A DNA stretch of 40,884 bases, taken from positions 1-40,884 of the forward strand of contig JAHISP010000016.1 in assembly GCA_018818165.1 (NCBI GenBank), read 5' to 3'. The position numbers and the translations under genes were made by a program. The notes beneath the pieces were generated by a model. The model searched no databases. It worked only from the letters and a program-made list of their open reading frames with translations, and was not told where the DNA came from. Positions 8,323 to 16,853 of the stretch are shown piece after piece. The stretch is from Bacteroidota bacterium. Lineage in GTDB: Bacteria > Bacteroidota > Ignavibacteria > Ignavibacteriales > Melioribacteraceae. Positions within the stretch are counted from its first letter, which is position 1. Every line of letters begins with the position of its first letter.

Positions 8323-9840
8323 ATGATTGCGGTAATTGTATTTATATTAATGTTTTTCCAAAATATTCAAAGCACTGAACTTAAAAGTAATCAGCATAAT
8401 GTTGCTAATAGCAACGTTGATTCTGAAGTTGTGGCTAGTGTTGGGAATATTGAAATAACAATGGAAGAGTTTAAACTTAATTATGAATTCGGTCCAGTAT
8501 TCACTAAAAAACTAAATAATTCGAAAGAGAAGCATCTTAATTATATGTTAAACGAAAAATTGTTTGCTTTGGAAGCAGAGGCAATTGCTCTAGATACAAC
8601 TCGCCAAGTGCTAAATTTTCTAAGTACAATTAATTCAGATCTTGCTACAGATGAACTTTATAAGGATGAAATATTTAGTAAAGTTGAAATATTGGATAGA
8701 GAAATTGATTCAGTAATTGTAAGAAAAAGTACAGATGTAAAAGTTAAATGGCTATTTTCTGAATCAGAGTTTGAAATAAACTCACTCGATTTAAAATTAA
8801 AAAGTGGAATACCTTTTGATAGTCTATTCTATCAGCAATATAAGTCAAAAAAAGAAATTGATAGCAAAGAATTAAAAACTAGCCGATATTTATTGGGGAA
8901 AAATACTCCAGGCTTAGGAAAAATAGTTGATACGCTTGAGAATAAAAAATATTCTAAACCAACACTTATGGAAGATGGTTATTATATAATTTATCTGGAA
9001 AATTTTAATCATCAACCAATTCTCACGGAAACAGATTATATAAGATTAAAAACAGAAGCAACAGATGCAGTTAAAATGATGAAGATGAATTCTATTTCTG
9101 ATAAATATGTTGATAGACTAATGACATTTAATGAACCAATAATTAGAAGCACCGCATTTAGAATATTACGATCATATCTGAGTAATTACATCTTAAAAAA
9201 AGAATTATACGAACAATGGTCGCTGCAAAAAAAAATGGATGAAGCTTTAGCAGAACTTGATAATAAAAGCAAAAGCGATATTAGTAAACTATTACTGGTT
9301 AAGATGAAATCGACTGAAGTTACTATTAGTCAATTTTTAGAGTGGTTTTGGCTTCGAGACCAATACATAAAATTTGATCATAGTTCATTGGAAGCATATA
9401 CACTTTCTCTAAAAGATATTGTCTTTAGAATGGTTAGGGATGATCTATTGACAAATACTGCAAAAGAGAAAGGATATTTTGAGTCAGATGTGGTTGAAAA
9501 ACAATTTTCATGGTGGCGTGAAAAAGTACTATCCAGTGCCTATAAAAATTATTTAAGAAATACTATTACTGTAAGTTCGGATGAAGTAGCACCACATGAA
9601 GGGAATGAAAAAGACAGAAATATAGATATTGAAAGTGAATATACTGCAAAACTGTTTAGAACTATTCAGAAGCTTAGAAAAAAATATCCAATAGTAATTC
9701 ACAAAGATATACTCGATAATATAATTGTTTCTGAAGAAGAAAATCCAAGTGCTATAAGTCTTTACACGGTAAAAAAGGGAGGTTTAATCCCTCGAACACC
9801 TTATCCAACAATTGATAGCGACTGGGCAAATTGGGAATAA
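8323..9840 (+). CDS. SurA/PpiC-like periplasmic folding factor with degenerate parvulin domain
   Basis: 505 residues, starting at ATG 8323 with AGG five bases upstream. A short signal peptide is followed by a SurA-like N-terminal pattern at about residues 38-85 (VVASVGNIEITMEEFKLNYE, then HLNYMLNEKLFALEAE). Residues 150-230 follow the outline of a parvulin rotamase (KVKWLFSESEFE, SRYLLGKNTPGLGKIVDTLE, DGYYIIYLENF), but the active-site residues are not recognisable, so it probably acts as a holdase or chaperone. The C-terminal half is helical and charged. It lies 7 bases after the PorV/PorQ gene, and its stop nearly abuts the binding-protein gene. A chaperone for the barrel proteins encoded upstream is the natural inference. 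Confidence 0.7.
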   Translation: MIAVIVFILMFFQNIQSTELKSNQHNVANSNVDSEVVASVGNIEITMEEFKLNYEFGPVFTKKLNNSKEKHLNYMLNEKLFALEAEAIALDTTRQVLNFLSTINSDLATDELYKDEIFSKVEILDREIDSVIVRKSTDVKVKWLFSESEFEINSLDLKLKSGIPFDSLFYQQYKSKKEIDSKELKTSRYLLGKNTPGLGKIVDTLENKKYSKPTLMEDGYYIIYLENFNHQPILTETDYIRLKTEATDAVKMMKMNSISDKYVDRLMTFNEPIIRSTAFRILRSYLSNYILKKELYEQWSLQKKMDEALAELDNKSKSDISKLLLVKMKSTEVTISQFLEWFWLRDQYIKFDHSSLEAYTLSLKDIVFRMVRDDLLTNTAKEKGYFESDVVEKQFSWWREKVLSSAYKNYLRNTITVSSDEVAPHEGNEKDRNIDIESEYTAKLFRTIQKLRKKYPIVIHKDILDNIIVSEEENPSAISLYTVKKGGLIPRTPYPTIDSDWANWE

Positions 9841-9841
9841 T

Positions 9842-11131
9842 ATGCATATGATGAAAATAAATATATTTTTTGGACTTCTTTTATTCATTTTATTTGGTTG
9901 TTCTTCATCCAATGAAAAAAAGGAATATGAACTTCTTTATTGGAGTTCTAATAATTCTCAAGAAATAGAGTTTGCAAAAATGGTTATTAGTAAATGGAAT
10001 GCAATGCACCCAGAAGCAAAAGTTCAATACCAACCAGTTCCAGAAGGACAATCGAGTGAAGAAATTATTTTAGCAGCAGTTGTTGGGCAGACAACACCAG
10101 ATGTTTATTCAAATATGTGGCAGGGTGATGTTGAAATTTATGCAGAGTCTGGCTCGCTTGTGGCTTTAGATACATTAGAAGGATTTGATGAATATATTTA
10201 TGATAGATGCGATACTTCCGTGATGGTTGAAAATACATCGCTTGATAATCACATATACCAAATCCCTTGGAAGATAAATCCTATTTTGATGATTTATAAT
10301 AAAAATCATATTAAAAATCTTGGACTAGATCATGCTCCATCAACTTATGATGAGTATTTTGACGCAGCTGAAAAATTTAAGAAGGATAAAGATGGCGATG
10401 GATATGTTGATCAGTGGTTTGGATATTCTGAGGTACTAGTAACTTGGTGGCAAAGGTTTTTCGATTTTTATCCATTGTATTTGGCTGCTTCTGGCGGACA
10501 ACCTTTAATAAAAAATAACAAAGCTGATTTTGATAATGAATATGCAGTTAACGTATTTAAATTTTTAAGAGAATTATATAAGCAAAAATATTTTCCTCAA
10601 GAACGTTTGGCAGCAAGAGAAGACCCATTTTTGTCTGGTACTATTGTTACTAGGTTTACTGGTCCATGGGAAATATCTCATGCTGAAAAATATAAACCTG
10701 ATGGATTTGAATATGGATTTCAACATATTCCAGTTCCCGCTGGTTTTAAAGGACCAATTTACACATATGGTGATCCTAAAAATATTGTAATATTTAATAC
10801 TTGCAAAAAGCCTAACTTAGCATTTCAGTTTGCTAAGTTCCTTACAAGCAAAAAGAACGATTTTCAATTACTCAAACTTACTTCGCAATATCCAAGAAGA
10901 AAAGATCTTCTTACTGATTCTTTATTTGTGAACTATTTTGAAAAAAATCCAGAACTTAGAGTGTTTGCAGAACAAGCAAAATATGTAAGGGGTACAGATG
11001 CTTCTTCGGTATTAAAGGAAGTTTTTGATATCATTTCACAAGAATATGAAGCTTGTGTAATTTACGGGACAAAAACTCCTGAAGAAGCAATTAAAGATGC
11101 TGCATTTGCAGTTAATTTATTGAACTTATAA
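9842..11131 (+). CDS. Sugar ABC transporter substrate-binding lipoprotein (SBP family 1)
   Basis: 429 residues from ATG 9842. The first 20 residues form a lipoprotein signal with a lipobox ending FGC (Cys20), so the mature protein is membrane-anchored. The body follows the MalE/UgpB-type fold: YELLYWSSNN, EIEFAKMVISKWNAMHP, VVGQTTPDVYSNMWQGD, YQIPWKINPILMIYNKN, GPWEIS, and a helical C-terminus. Start choice: GGGA at 9833-9836 favours ATG 9842, although ATG 9848 and 9851 are in frame and give the same lipobox. A TTG at 9812 is open but would overlap the previous gene without need. It heads the importer with the permeases at 11234 and 12182. The substrate is probably an oligosaccharide, inferred from the GH130 and GH2 enzymes nearby. 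Confidence 0.92.
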   Translation: MHMMKINIFFGLLLFILFGCSSSNEKKEYELLYWSSNNSQEIEFAKMVISKWNAMHPEAKVQYQPVPEGQSSEEIILAAVVGQTTPDVYSNMWQGDVEIYAESGSLVALDTLEGFDEYIYDRCDTSVMVENTSLDNHIYQIPWKINPILMIYNKNHIKNLGLDHAPSTYDEYFDAAEKFKKDKDGDGYVDQWFGYSEVLVTWWQRFFDFYPLYLAASGGQPLIKNNKADFDNEYAVNVFKFLRELYKQKYFPQERLAAREDPFLSGTIVTRFTGPWEISHAEKYKPDGFEYGFQHIPVPAGFKGPIYTYGDPKNIVIFNTCKKPNLAFQFAKFLTSKKNDFQLLKLTSQYPRRKDLLTDSLFVNYFEKNPELRVFAEQAKYVRGTDASSVLKEVFDIISQEYEACVIYGTKTPEEAIKDAAFAVNLLNL

Positions 11132-11150
11132 TTATGAATTATGAATTATG
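11130..11150 (+). repeat. Three tandem copies of AATTATG
   Basis: Three perfect 7-bp units run from the last bases of the binding-protein stop codon to 11150. The third unit overlaps the start of the 89-bp leader element and supplies the ATG of its small open frame. Confidence 0.85.
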
Positions 11151-11233
11151 AAACGAGCAAACAAAATGATTACCAGACTAATAAATGATTATAATTTGAG
11201 TTACATCTGGCAAAAATTAACAATGATAAACAG
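11145..11233 (+). repeat. Leader element copy A, upstream of the first permease
   Basis: This 89-bp stretch aligns without gaps to 12093-12181 with 69 of 89 bases identical. The first 21 bases (ATTATGAAACGAG...) and the last 49 (including GAGTTACATCTGGC) are nearly the same, while the centre differs. Similarity stops at the permease start codon. The copy contains a 29-codon open frame (11148-11237, MKRANK... to ...SYIWQKLT...NR) whose TGA overlaps the permease ATG as ATGA. There is no Shine-Dalgarno before the permease ATG. It may be a cis-acting RNA element, a leader peptide for translational coupling, or a dispersed DNA repeat. Confidence 0.85.
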
Positions 11234-12091
11234 ATGAAAACTAGAAAAATAACCCCATATCTACTTGTAGCACCATATATACTGCACTTCGTTGTATTTG
11301 TAGCGTTTCCTGTTATATTCTCAATTGTTTTAACATTTCATAAATGGAATATAATTTCGCCTATGAAATTTTCTGGTTTAGATAATTATGTTAGACTTTT
11401 TAACGATACTCTGTTTCTAAAATCAATAATGAACACTTTTGTTTTTTTACTTATCCATATTCCTCTTCAAATATTTGTTGCGTTAATATTAGCAGAAATT
11501 CTTAATCAAAAAATATTTATGCGAGGATTTTTTAGAGCCGCTTTCTTTATGCCTGTAGTAGTTTCTGGTGTTGTTGTAACAATGCTTTGGCAACAAATGT
11601 TCGCATTCGATACTGGTTTGCTTAATAGAGTTTTGACCACAATCGGTTTGGATAAAGTTGGCTGGCTTGTTGACCCAGATATTGCAATGTCATCAATTGC
11701 TGTTATGGCAACTTGGAAAAATGTTGGATTATATGTAATACTATTTTTAGTTGGTTTACAAACCGTTCCACCTCACTATTATGAAGCTGCTGATTTAGAA
11801 GGTGCAAACAGATTTCAGAAGTTCTTTTACATAACTCTTCCTATGATTAAACCAACCATGTTTATGGTTATTATTCTTTCTACAATTGGTGGATTTTCAT
11901 TATTTATTGAACCATATATTATGACAGGCGGCGGTCCGCTGAACAGTACTATTTCTGCCGTCCTCTATATTTACAAGCAAGGATTTTTCTATTATCATAT
12001 GGGTTATGCTTCAACACTTGGATTGTTTTTTGCTTTAATAATTTTACTTGTAATTGTAATACAGAAAAAATTTATTGAGAGAGAAAAATAG
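11234..12091 (+). CDS. Sugar ABC transporter permease, MalF/UgpA type
   Basis: 285 residues with six predicted membrane segments. The first begins at about residue 9 (YLLVAPYILHFVVFVAFPVI). The cytoplasmic EAA loop that contacts the ATPase is at residues 184-201 (EAADLEGANRFQKFFYIT), followed by LP and two more helices. It pairs with the MalG-type permease at 12182 and the binding protein at 9842. The start at ATG 11234 has no Shine-Dalgarno and overlaps the stop of a 29-codon frame in the upstream leader element, so initiation may depend on coupling. The cognate ATPase is not adjacent; the best candidate is at 28394. Confidence 0.95.
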   Translation: MKTRKITPYLLVAPYILHFVVFVAFPVIFSIVLTFHKWNIISPMKFSGLDNYVRLFNDTLFLKSIMNTFVFLLIHIPLQIFVALILAEILNQKIFMRGFFRAAFFMPVVVSGVVVTMLWQQMFAFDTGLLNRVLTTIGLDKVGWLVDPDIAMSSIAVMATWKNVGLYVILFLVGLQTVPPHYYEAADLEGANRFQKFFYITLPMIKPTMFMVIILSTIGGFSLFIEPYIMTGGGPLNSTISAVLYIYKQGFFYYHMGYASTLGLFFALIILLVIVIQKKFIEREK

Positions 12092-12092
12092 T

Positions 12093-12181
12093 ATTATGAA
12101 ACGAGTAAGCAAAGATTTTTATTCACAAGCTAATGATTGTAATGCGAGTTACATCTGGCAAAAATTAACTATTATAAACAG
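12093..12181 (+). repeat. Leader element copy B, upstream of the second permease
   Basis: Second copy of the 89-bp element, filling the whole gap between the two permease genes apart from one base. It too carries a 29-codon frame (12096-12185, MKRVSKD... to ...SYIWQKLTIINR) ending in an ATGA overlap with the next gene. Of the 20 differences from copy A, only 5 fall in third codon positions of this frame, so the comparison does not show protein-level conservation. Confidence 0.85.
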
Positions 12182-12991
12182 ATGAAAAAACTAATATTTT
12201 ATACCGTACTTTTATTTGCAGCACTCTCATTCATTTATCCTTTTATTTGGATGATAAGTGCATCACTTGCTCCTGAAAGTGAAATAGGAAGTTTGGTGCT
12301 ATTTCCAAACACTTTTACTTTGGATAGTTATACTCAAATGTTTTCAAAAATTCCTATTGGAAGGGCATTGTTCAATAGCATTTTGGTTTCTACATTAGTT
12401 ACTATCGGAGTTTTAGTATTTGGTTCAATGGTTGGGTATGCGCTTTCAAAATTGGAATTTAAGGGAAGGGAATTAATATTTTACGTTATAATTTTTACAA
12501 TGACACTTCCATTTCAGATTACTTTAATTCCACAATATATTTTAATGGTCAAATTTGGATGGGTTGATACCTACGCTGCGTTAATTGTGCCATATCTTAT
12601 GAACGCTTTGGCAATAATTATGTTTAGGCAGTATTTCAAAAGTATTCCTACTGATTTGCTAGATGCAGCTAGAATTGATGGATGTGGGGAACTTAGAATA
12701 CTTTTTACTATACTTTGGCCAAACGCATTGCCAGCAATTGTTACAATTGGAATATTGACATTTATGGCATCTTGGAATGAAGTTTTATGGCCATTAATTG
12801 TAATACGTGATGAAAGTTTAATGACAATGCCACAACTTGTTACATTATTTGCAGTGGGTGGAAGAGCAGATGCACAATTAGGTGTAAAACTTGCCTCTGC
12901 TATTTTACTAGCACTTCCAATAATGATTGCGTACCTATTTTTTCAAAAATACTTTATACAAAGTATGGCTTCAACAGGACTTAAAGAATAG
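12182..12991 (+). CDS. Sugar ABC transporter permease, MalG/UgpE type
   Basis: 269 residues with six predicted membrane helices and the inner-membrane EAA loop at residues 161-181 (DAARIDGCGE, then FTILWPNALP). The opening (FYTVLLFAALSFIYPFIWMISASLAPESEI) is typical of the MalG half of family 1 sugar importers. ATG 12182 directly follows leader element B, with the same ATGA overlap and no Shine-Dalgarno, as for the first permease. With the binding protein and first permease it makes the membrane part of one importer. Confidence 0.95.
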   Translation: MKKLIFYTVLLFAALSFIYPFIWMISASLAPESEIGSLVLFPNTFTLDSYTQMFSKIPIGRALFNSILVSTLVTIGVLVFGSMVGYALSKLEFKGRELIFYVIIFTMTLPFQITLIPQYILMVKFGWVDTYAALIVPYLMNALAIIMFRQYFKSIPTDLLDAARIDGCGELRILFTILWPNALPAIVTIGILTFMASWNEVLWPLIVIRDESLMTMPQLVTLFAVGGRADAQLGVKLASAILLALPIMIAYLFFQKYFIQSMASTGLKE

Positions 12992-13037
12992 AAAAATTAT
13001 TTGTAGAGTTACAATGTTTTAGTAGATAATGAACTGG

Positions 13038-13057
13038 TTCTCTAAGTAAATAGAGAA
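13038..13057 (+). terminator. Hairpin in the leader of the GT4 fusion gene
   Basis: TTCTCTA (13038-13044) pairs with TAGAGAA (13051-13057) around a 6-base loop, and two G-T pairs can extend the stem. It sits 24 bases before the ATG at 13082. The following bases are only moderately T-rich, so it could attenuate transcription from the importer genes or hold an RNA end rather than terminate fully. Confidence 0.35.
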
Positions 13058-13081
13058 TTAGGATTTTAGAGTGAATTTAAA

Positions 13082-15418
13082 ATGAATAAAAAAAATATCC
13101 CAAATAAAATTGCATTTATAGGTGATTACTTACCCCGAAAGTGCGGTATTGCAACTTTTACATCCGATATATTTACAAGTATCAATGTTCAATATCCTAA
13201 AAATAATTGCTTTGTAATTGCAGTTAATGATACTAAGGAGGGTTATAATTATCCCAAAGAAGTTAAATTTGAAATAGAAGAACAAGAACTAGCTTCATAT
13301 CAACGAGCTGCGGATTTTATCAATTTCAACAATATCGAAGTTGTTTCACTTCAGCACGAATTTGGAATTTATGGTGGTAAATCTGGAAGTCATATTCTTG
13401 CACTTTTAAGAGATTTGCATGTTCCGGTTGTAACTACATTTCATACAATTTTAGAAAAGCCAACACATGGACAATTCTTAGTAATGAAGGAAATTATTAA
13501 ACTTTCTGCCCGTCTAGTTACTATGACGGAAAAAGGTAAATCTTTTCTTACAGAAATTTATAAAGCTCCGGTTGGGAAAATTGATATTATTCCTCATGGA
13601 ATTCCAGAGATGTCTTTTGTTGACCCTAATTTTTACAAGGACCAATTTGGAGTTGAAGGAAAACAAGTGATCTTAACCTTTGGACTTCTTTCTCCACAAA
13701 AGGGAATTGAAAATGTTTTAAAAGCAATGCCTGAAGTTTTAAAAGAATTTCCGAATGTAGTATATGTAATTCTTGGAGCAACTCATCCAAATCTTGTGAA
13801 GGAGCACGGAGAAATTTATAGAATGAGTCTTGAGCGGATGTCTGCTGATCTTGGAATTAAAAAGAATGTAATATTCTATAACAGATTTGTTGAAATAGAA
13901 GAACTAAAAGCTTTCATTGGAATGTGTGATATTTATATTACTCCTTACAATAATAAAGCACAAATAACTTCAGGAACACTTGCTTATGCTTTCGGATGCG
14001 GGAAAAGTGTAATTTCTACACCTTACTGGCATGCAGAAGAACTTTTAGCGGATGGAAGAGGAATTTTAGTCCCTTTTGTGGATTCAAAAGCTATTTCAAC
14101 GGAAATAATTAGTTTATTGAAAGATGACAAACGCCGCCACGCAATGAGAAAAAAAGCTTATTTGCTTGGTCGTAAAATGATTTGGAGTGAAACAGCTAAA
14201 ATATATTTGGATTCATTTAAAAAAGCGAGGCTTCCAAAAAATGAAAAATATCCCCGAATATTTGCTGTAAAAACTCTTGAAGAAAAAAGGGAAGAACTTC
14301 CCAAGATTAGATTAAATCATTTAATCAGAATGACAGATTCAACAGGTTTATATCATCATGCAATTGGGTCAATTCCTAATTATGGTGAAGGTTATTGTAC
14401 TGACGATAACGCAAGAGCACTTCTGCTTTCAGTTCTACTTGAGGAGACATATCCAGATAATGAAATAATTCAGAATCTATCTAGCCGTTATTCTGCTTTT
14501 GTTAACTATGCTTTTGATAAAAGAACTAAGCGCTTTAGAAATTTTATGAGCTATGATAGAAAATGGATTGAAGATGAGGGTTCCGATGATTGCCAAGGTA
14601 GATCAATTTGGGCTTTGGGGACTTGTGCAGGCAGATCAAAATATCCTAATTTTCATATGTGGGGAACTCAATTATTTAACCAAGCTATTAATTTAGCAGA
14701 AACTTTAACTTCGCCTCGTGCGTGGGCTTATTCTTTGTTAGGCATAAATGAATATTTCAGAAGAATGAGCGGTGACACAATTGCAAATCAGGTAAGAGAT
14801 ACACTTACAAACCGATTGACCAAACTTTATGATTCTGTTGCCGAGGATGAATGGTTTTGGTTTGAAGAAATTTTATCTTATGATAACGCAGTAATTCCTC
14901 GTGCCTTAATTGTAAGTGGACAGTGGACAGAAAATGAGAAAGCTTTTGACATTGGATTGAAATCCTTAAGATGGCTTTTAAAAATACAAACCACGGAACA
15001 TGGTAATTTTAGACCAATAGGTTCTAATGGATTTTATCACAAAGGTGGAAACAGAGCAAAATTTGATCAGCCACCAATTGAAGCCTATTCTATGCTATCA
15101 GCCTGTTTAGAAGCTACACGAGCAACCGAAGATAAATTTTGGCTTGAATCTGCCAGAATGATTTTCGAATGGTTTTTAGGTAGAAATGATCTTGAAATTC
15201 CTCTTTATAACACAAAGACTGGCGGGTGCCATGATGCGCTTCATGTTGATAGAATAAACCAAAATCAGGGTAGCGAATCGACACTTGCCTTTTTACTATC
15301 TTTAGTAGAAATGCGCATTATGGAAAATTCTTTTCGTTCATTTGAAAGACTCAAAGGTCTTGAACATCTTGAAAATATAATTGAAAAACAAATAGTAGAT
15401 AAACATGAAAGTAATTAG
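13082..15418 (+). CDS. GT4 glycosyltransferase fused to a C-terminal alpha-helical enzyme-like domain
   Basis: 778 residues, no signal peptide, cytoplasmic. Residues 1-400 are a GT-B glycosyltransferase of family 4: IAFIGDYLPRKCGIATFTSD, VSLQHEFGIYGG, VVTTFHTILEKP, IIPHGI, LTFGLLSPQKGIE, then ITSGTLAYAFGCGKSVISTP and AEELLADGRGILVP. The usual E-x7-E pair is not present in its standard form; TSGTLAYAFGCGK stands there. Residues 410-760 are helical with conserved acidic, Trp and Gly patches (CTDDNARALLL, SIWALG, FLGRNDLEIPLYN, QGSESTLAFLLSL), suggesting an (alpha/alpha) toroid. That part is homologous to the lipoprotein at 17800. The gene overlaps the next GH130 gene by 14 bases, so the two are translated together. 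Mannosyl transfer or mannoside processing is inferred from context, not shown. Confidence 0.85.
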   Translation: MNKKNIPNKIAFIGDYLPRKCGIATFTSDIFTSINVQYPKNNCFVIAVNDTKEGYNYPKEVKFEIEEQELASYQRAADFINFNNIEVVSLQHEFGIYGGKSGSHILALLRDLHVPVVTTFHTILEKPTHGQFLVMKEIIKLSARLVTMTEKGKSFLTEIYKAPVGKIDIIPHGIPEMSFVDPNFYKDQFGVEGKQVILTFGLLSPQKGIENVLKAMPEVLKEFPNVVYVILGATHPNLVKEHGEIYRMSLERMSADLGIKKNVIFYNRFVEIEELKAFIGMCDIYITPYNNKAQITSGTLAYAFGCGKSVISTPYWHAEELLADGRGILVPFVDSKAISTEIISLLKDDKRRHAMRKKAYLLGRKMIWSETAKIYLDSFKKARLPKNEKYPRIFAVKTLEEKREELPKIRLNHLIRMTDSTGLYHHAIGSIPNYGEGYCTDDNARALLLSVLLEETYPDNEIIQNLSSRYSAFVNYAFDKRTKRFRNFMSYDRKWIEDEGSDDCQGRSIWALGTCAGRSKYPNFHMWGTQLFNQAINLAETLTSPRAWAYSLLGINEYFRRMSGDTIANQVRDTLTNRLTKLYDSVAEDEWFWFEEILSYDNAVIPRALIVSGQWTENEKAFDIGLKSLRWLLKIQTTEHGNFRPIGSNGFYHKGGNRAKFDQPPIEAYSMLSACLEATRATEDKFWLESARMIFEWFLGRNDLEIPLYNTKTGGCHDALHVDRINQNQGSESTLAFLLSLVEMRIMENSFRSFERLKGLEHLENIIEKQIVDKHESN

Positions 15419-16853
15419 AACAGAGGTAGTAATTAAACCTGATTATAAAAGAGTTCTCTACAGACCTTTTACAATTACGTCTGAAGAAAGAATAACAAGA
15501 ATTATTGGAAGAATCCTAACTCTTTCTGAAAAGGAAGTTAATAAAGAACTTAAGCAGGTTATGACAGATTTTGAAGAACGGCATCAAAGACTATGGAACT
15601 TTTATCTTAATAGATTTGAGCAGATGAAAAAGTATTTGCTAACTGACCAGCCTTTAAGTGATGAGAGAAAATTTTTAATCGGAGCTTATTTTACACAAGA
15701 ATATTCATTAGAATCGGCTGCACTTTTTAATCCTTCAATGATTTGGCATCCAGATCAATCAAATCTTGCAGAGGGAAGTCGCCGTTTTATTTTAAGCTTA
15801 AGGGCAACAGGTGAGGGACATATTTCATCAATAACTTTTAGGACAGGAGTTATTGATAATGAAAATAATATTAATATTGATATTCCTAGTAGATATGTAA
15901 CTACCTCTGAAAATATTTCAAATCAGATTTTTGAAAAAGCTCTTTTTGAAAAAAAGTTAATTGAACTTGATTTGTTAAATGATTTTGCTCAAAAAGTTAT
16001 TGACAGCTTGGATGAAAATTTTACTTTTGTTGATCTTGAAGAGACCATAAAAATATTATTGCGTACTTATAGAAACAAAGGTGTAGAGAATGAGTTGACT
16101 TCAAAAGCGGTTTTCTCATTAGCACTTTCAAATTATGAAATTCAATACAATTCTGATCAAAGACTCTCTGAACGGGTAATATTTCCTCATTCACCTTCCG
16201 AAATGAATGGAATTGAGGATGCTCGTTTTGTAGAATTTATTGATGAAAATGGACATAAAACTTATTACGCAACTTATACAGCATATGATGGCAAAGTCAT
16301 TTTTCCACAACTTCTTGAGACTAAAGATTTTTTAAATTTTAAGATAAATACATTAAATGGTCCTGAAGTAAAGAATAAAGGAATGGCACTTTTTCCAAGG
16401 AAAATTAACGGACTTTACGCAATGATCTCAAGGCAGGATGGTGAAAATATTTATTTAATGTACTCTGAGCATCTTCATTTCTGGTATACAAAACAGATAA
16501 TTCTAAAACCAACTTATCCATGGGAATTTGTGCAACTGGGTAATTGTGGATCTCCAATAGAAACTGAAGCTGGCTGGTTAGTATTAAGTCATGGTGTTGG
16601 AGCAATGCGTGAATATTCAATGGGTGCATTTTTATTAGATAAAGATGATCCATCTAAAGTTATTGGTAGATTAAAGGAGCCTTTGCTTACGCCAAATGAA
16701 AACGAAAGAGAGGGATATGTCCCTAATGTGGTTTATAGTTGTGGTGGTGCTATCCATGATGATGAACTTATTATCCCTTATGCTATGTCAGATCATGCAA
16801 GCAGCATTGCAAAGGTGAATGTTAAAGAATTAATTGACGAAATGATAAAATGA
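15405..16853 (+). CDS. GH130 family protein, long form (beta-mannoside phosphorylase candidate)
   Basis: 482 residues, cytoplasmic, with ATG inside the end of the previous gene. The five-bladed propeller of GH130 is recognisable: FNPSMIWHPDQSN, RRFILSLRATGEGHISSITFRTG, NGIEDARFVEF (Asp272 is the likely proton donor), KGMALFPRKINGLYAMISRQDGEN, GNCGSPIETEAGWLVLSHGVGAMREYSMGAFLLD-type sequence and YSCGGAI near the end. About 90 N-terminal residues and a helical insertion at 165-235 make it longer than the usual 300-350. GH130 enzymes cleave beta-mannosides, mostly by phosphorolysis giving mannose 1-phosphate. Thermoanaerobacter carries a pair acting on beta-1,2-mannosides of different chain length, a plausible parallel to this gene and the next. 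The linkage here is not established. Confidence 0.87.
   Translation: MKVIRTEVVIKPDYKRVLYRPFTITSEERITRIIGRILTLSEKEVNKELKQVMTDFEERHQRLWNFYLNRFEQMKKYLLTDQPLSDERKFLIGAYFTQEYSLESAALFNPSMIWHPDQSNLAEGSRRFILSLRATGEGHISSITFRTGVIDNENNINIDIPSRYVTTSENISNQIFEKALFEKKLIELDLLNDFAQKVIDSLDENFTFVDLEETIKILLRTYRNKGVENELTSKAVFSLALSNYEIQYNSDQRLSERVIFPHSPSEMNGIEDARFVEFIDENGHKTYYATYTAYDGKVIFPQLLETKDFLNFKINTLNGPEVKNKGMALFPRKINGLYAMISRQDGENIYLMYSEHLHFWYTKQIILKPTYPWEFVQLGNCGSPIETEAGWLVLSHGVGAMREYSMGAFLLDKDDPSKVIGRLKEPLLTPNENEREGYVPNVVYSCGGAIHDDELIIPYAMSDHASSIAKVNVKELIDEMIK

Noticed and set aside
9812-9841. TTG at 9812 as start of the binding protein
   Set aside because: It would overlap the preceding gene and place a polar stretch before the lipoprotein signal; ATG 9842 with GGGA upstream fits better.
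11148-12185. The two 29-codon frames in the leader elements as annotated genes
   Set aside because: They are open and share sequence, but differences between the copies are not concentrated in third codon positions and neither has a Shine-Dalgarno. They are described under the repeats and findings, not called as CDS.
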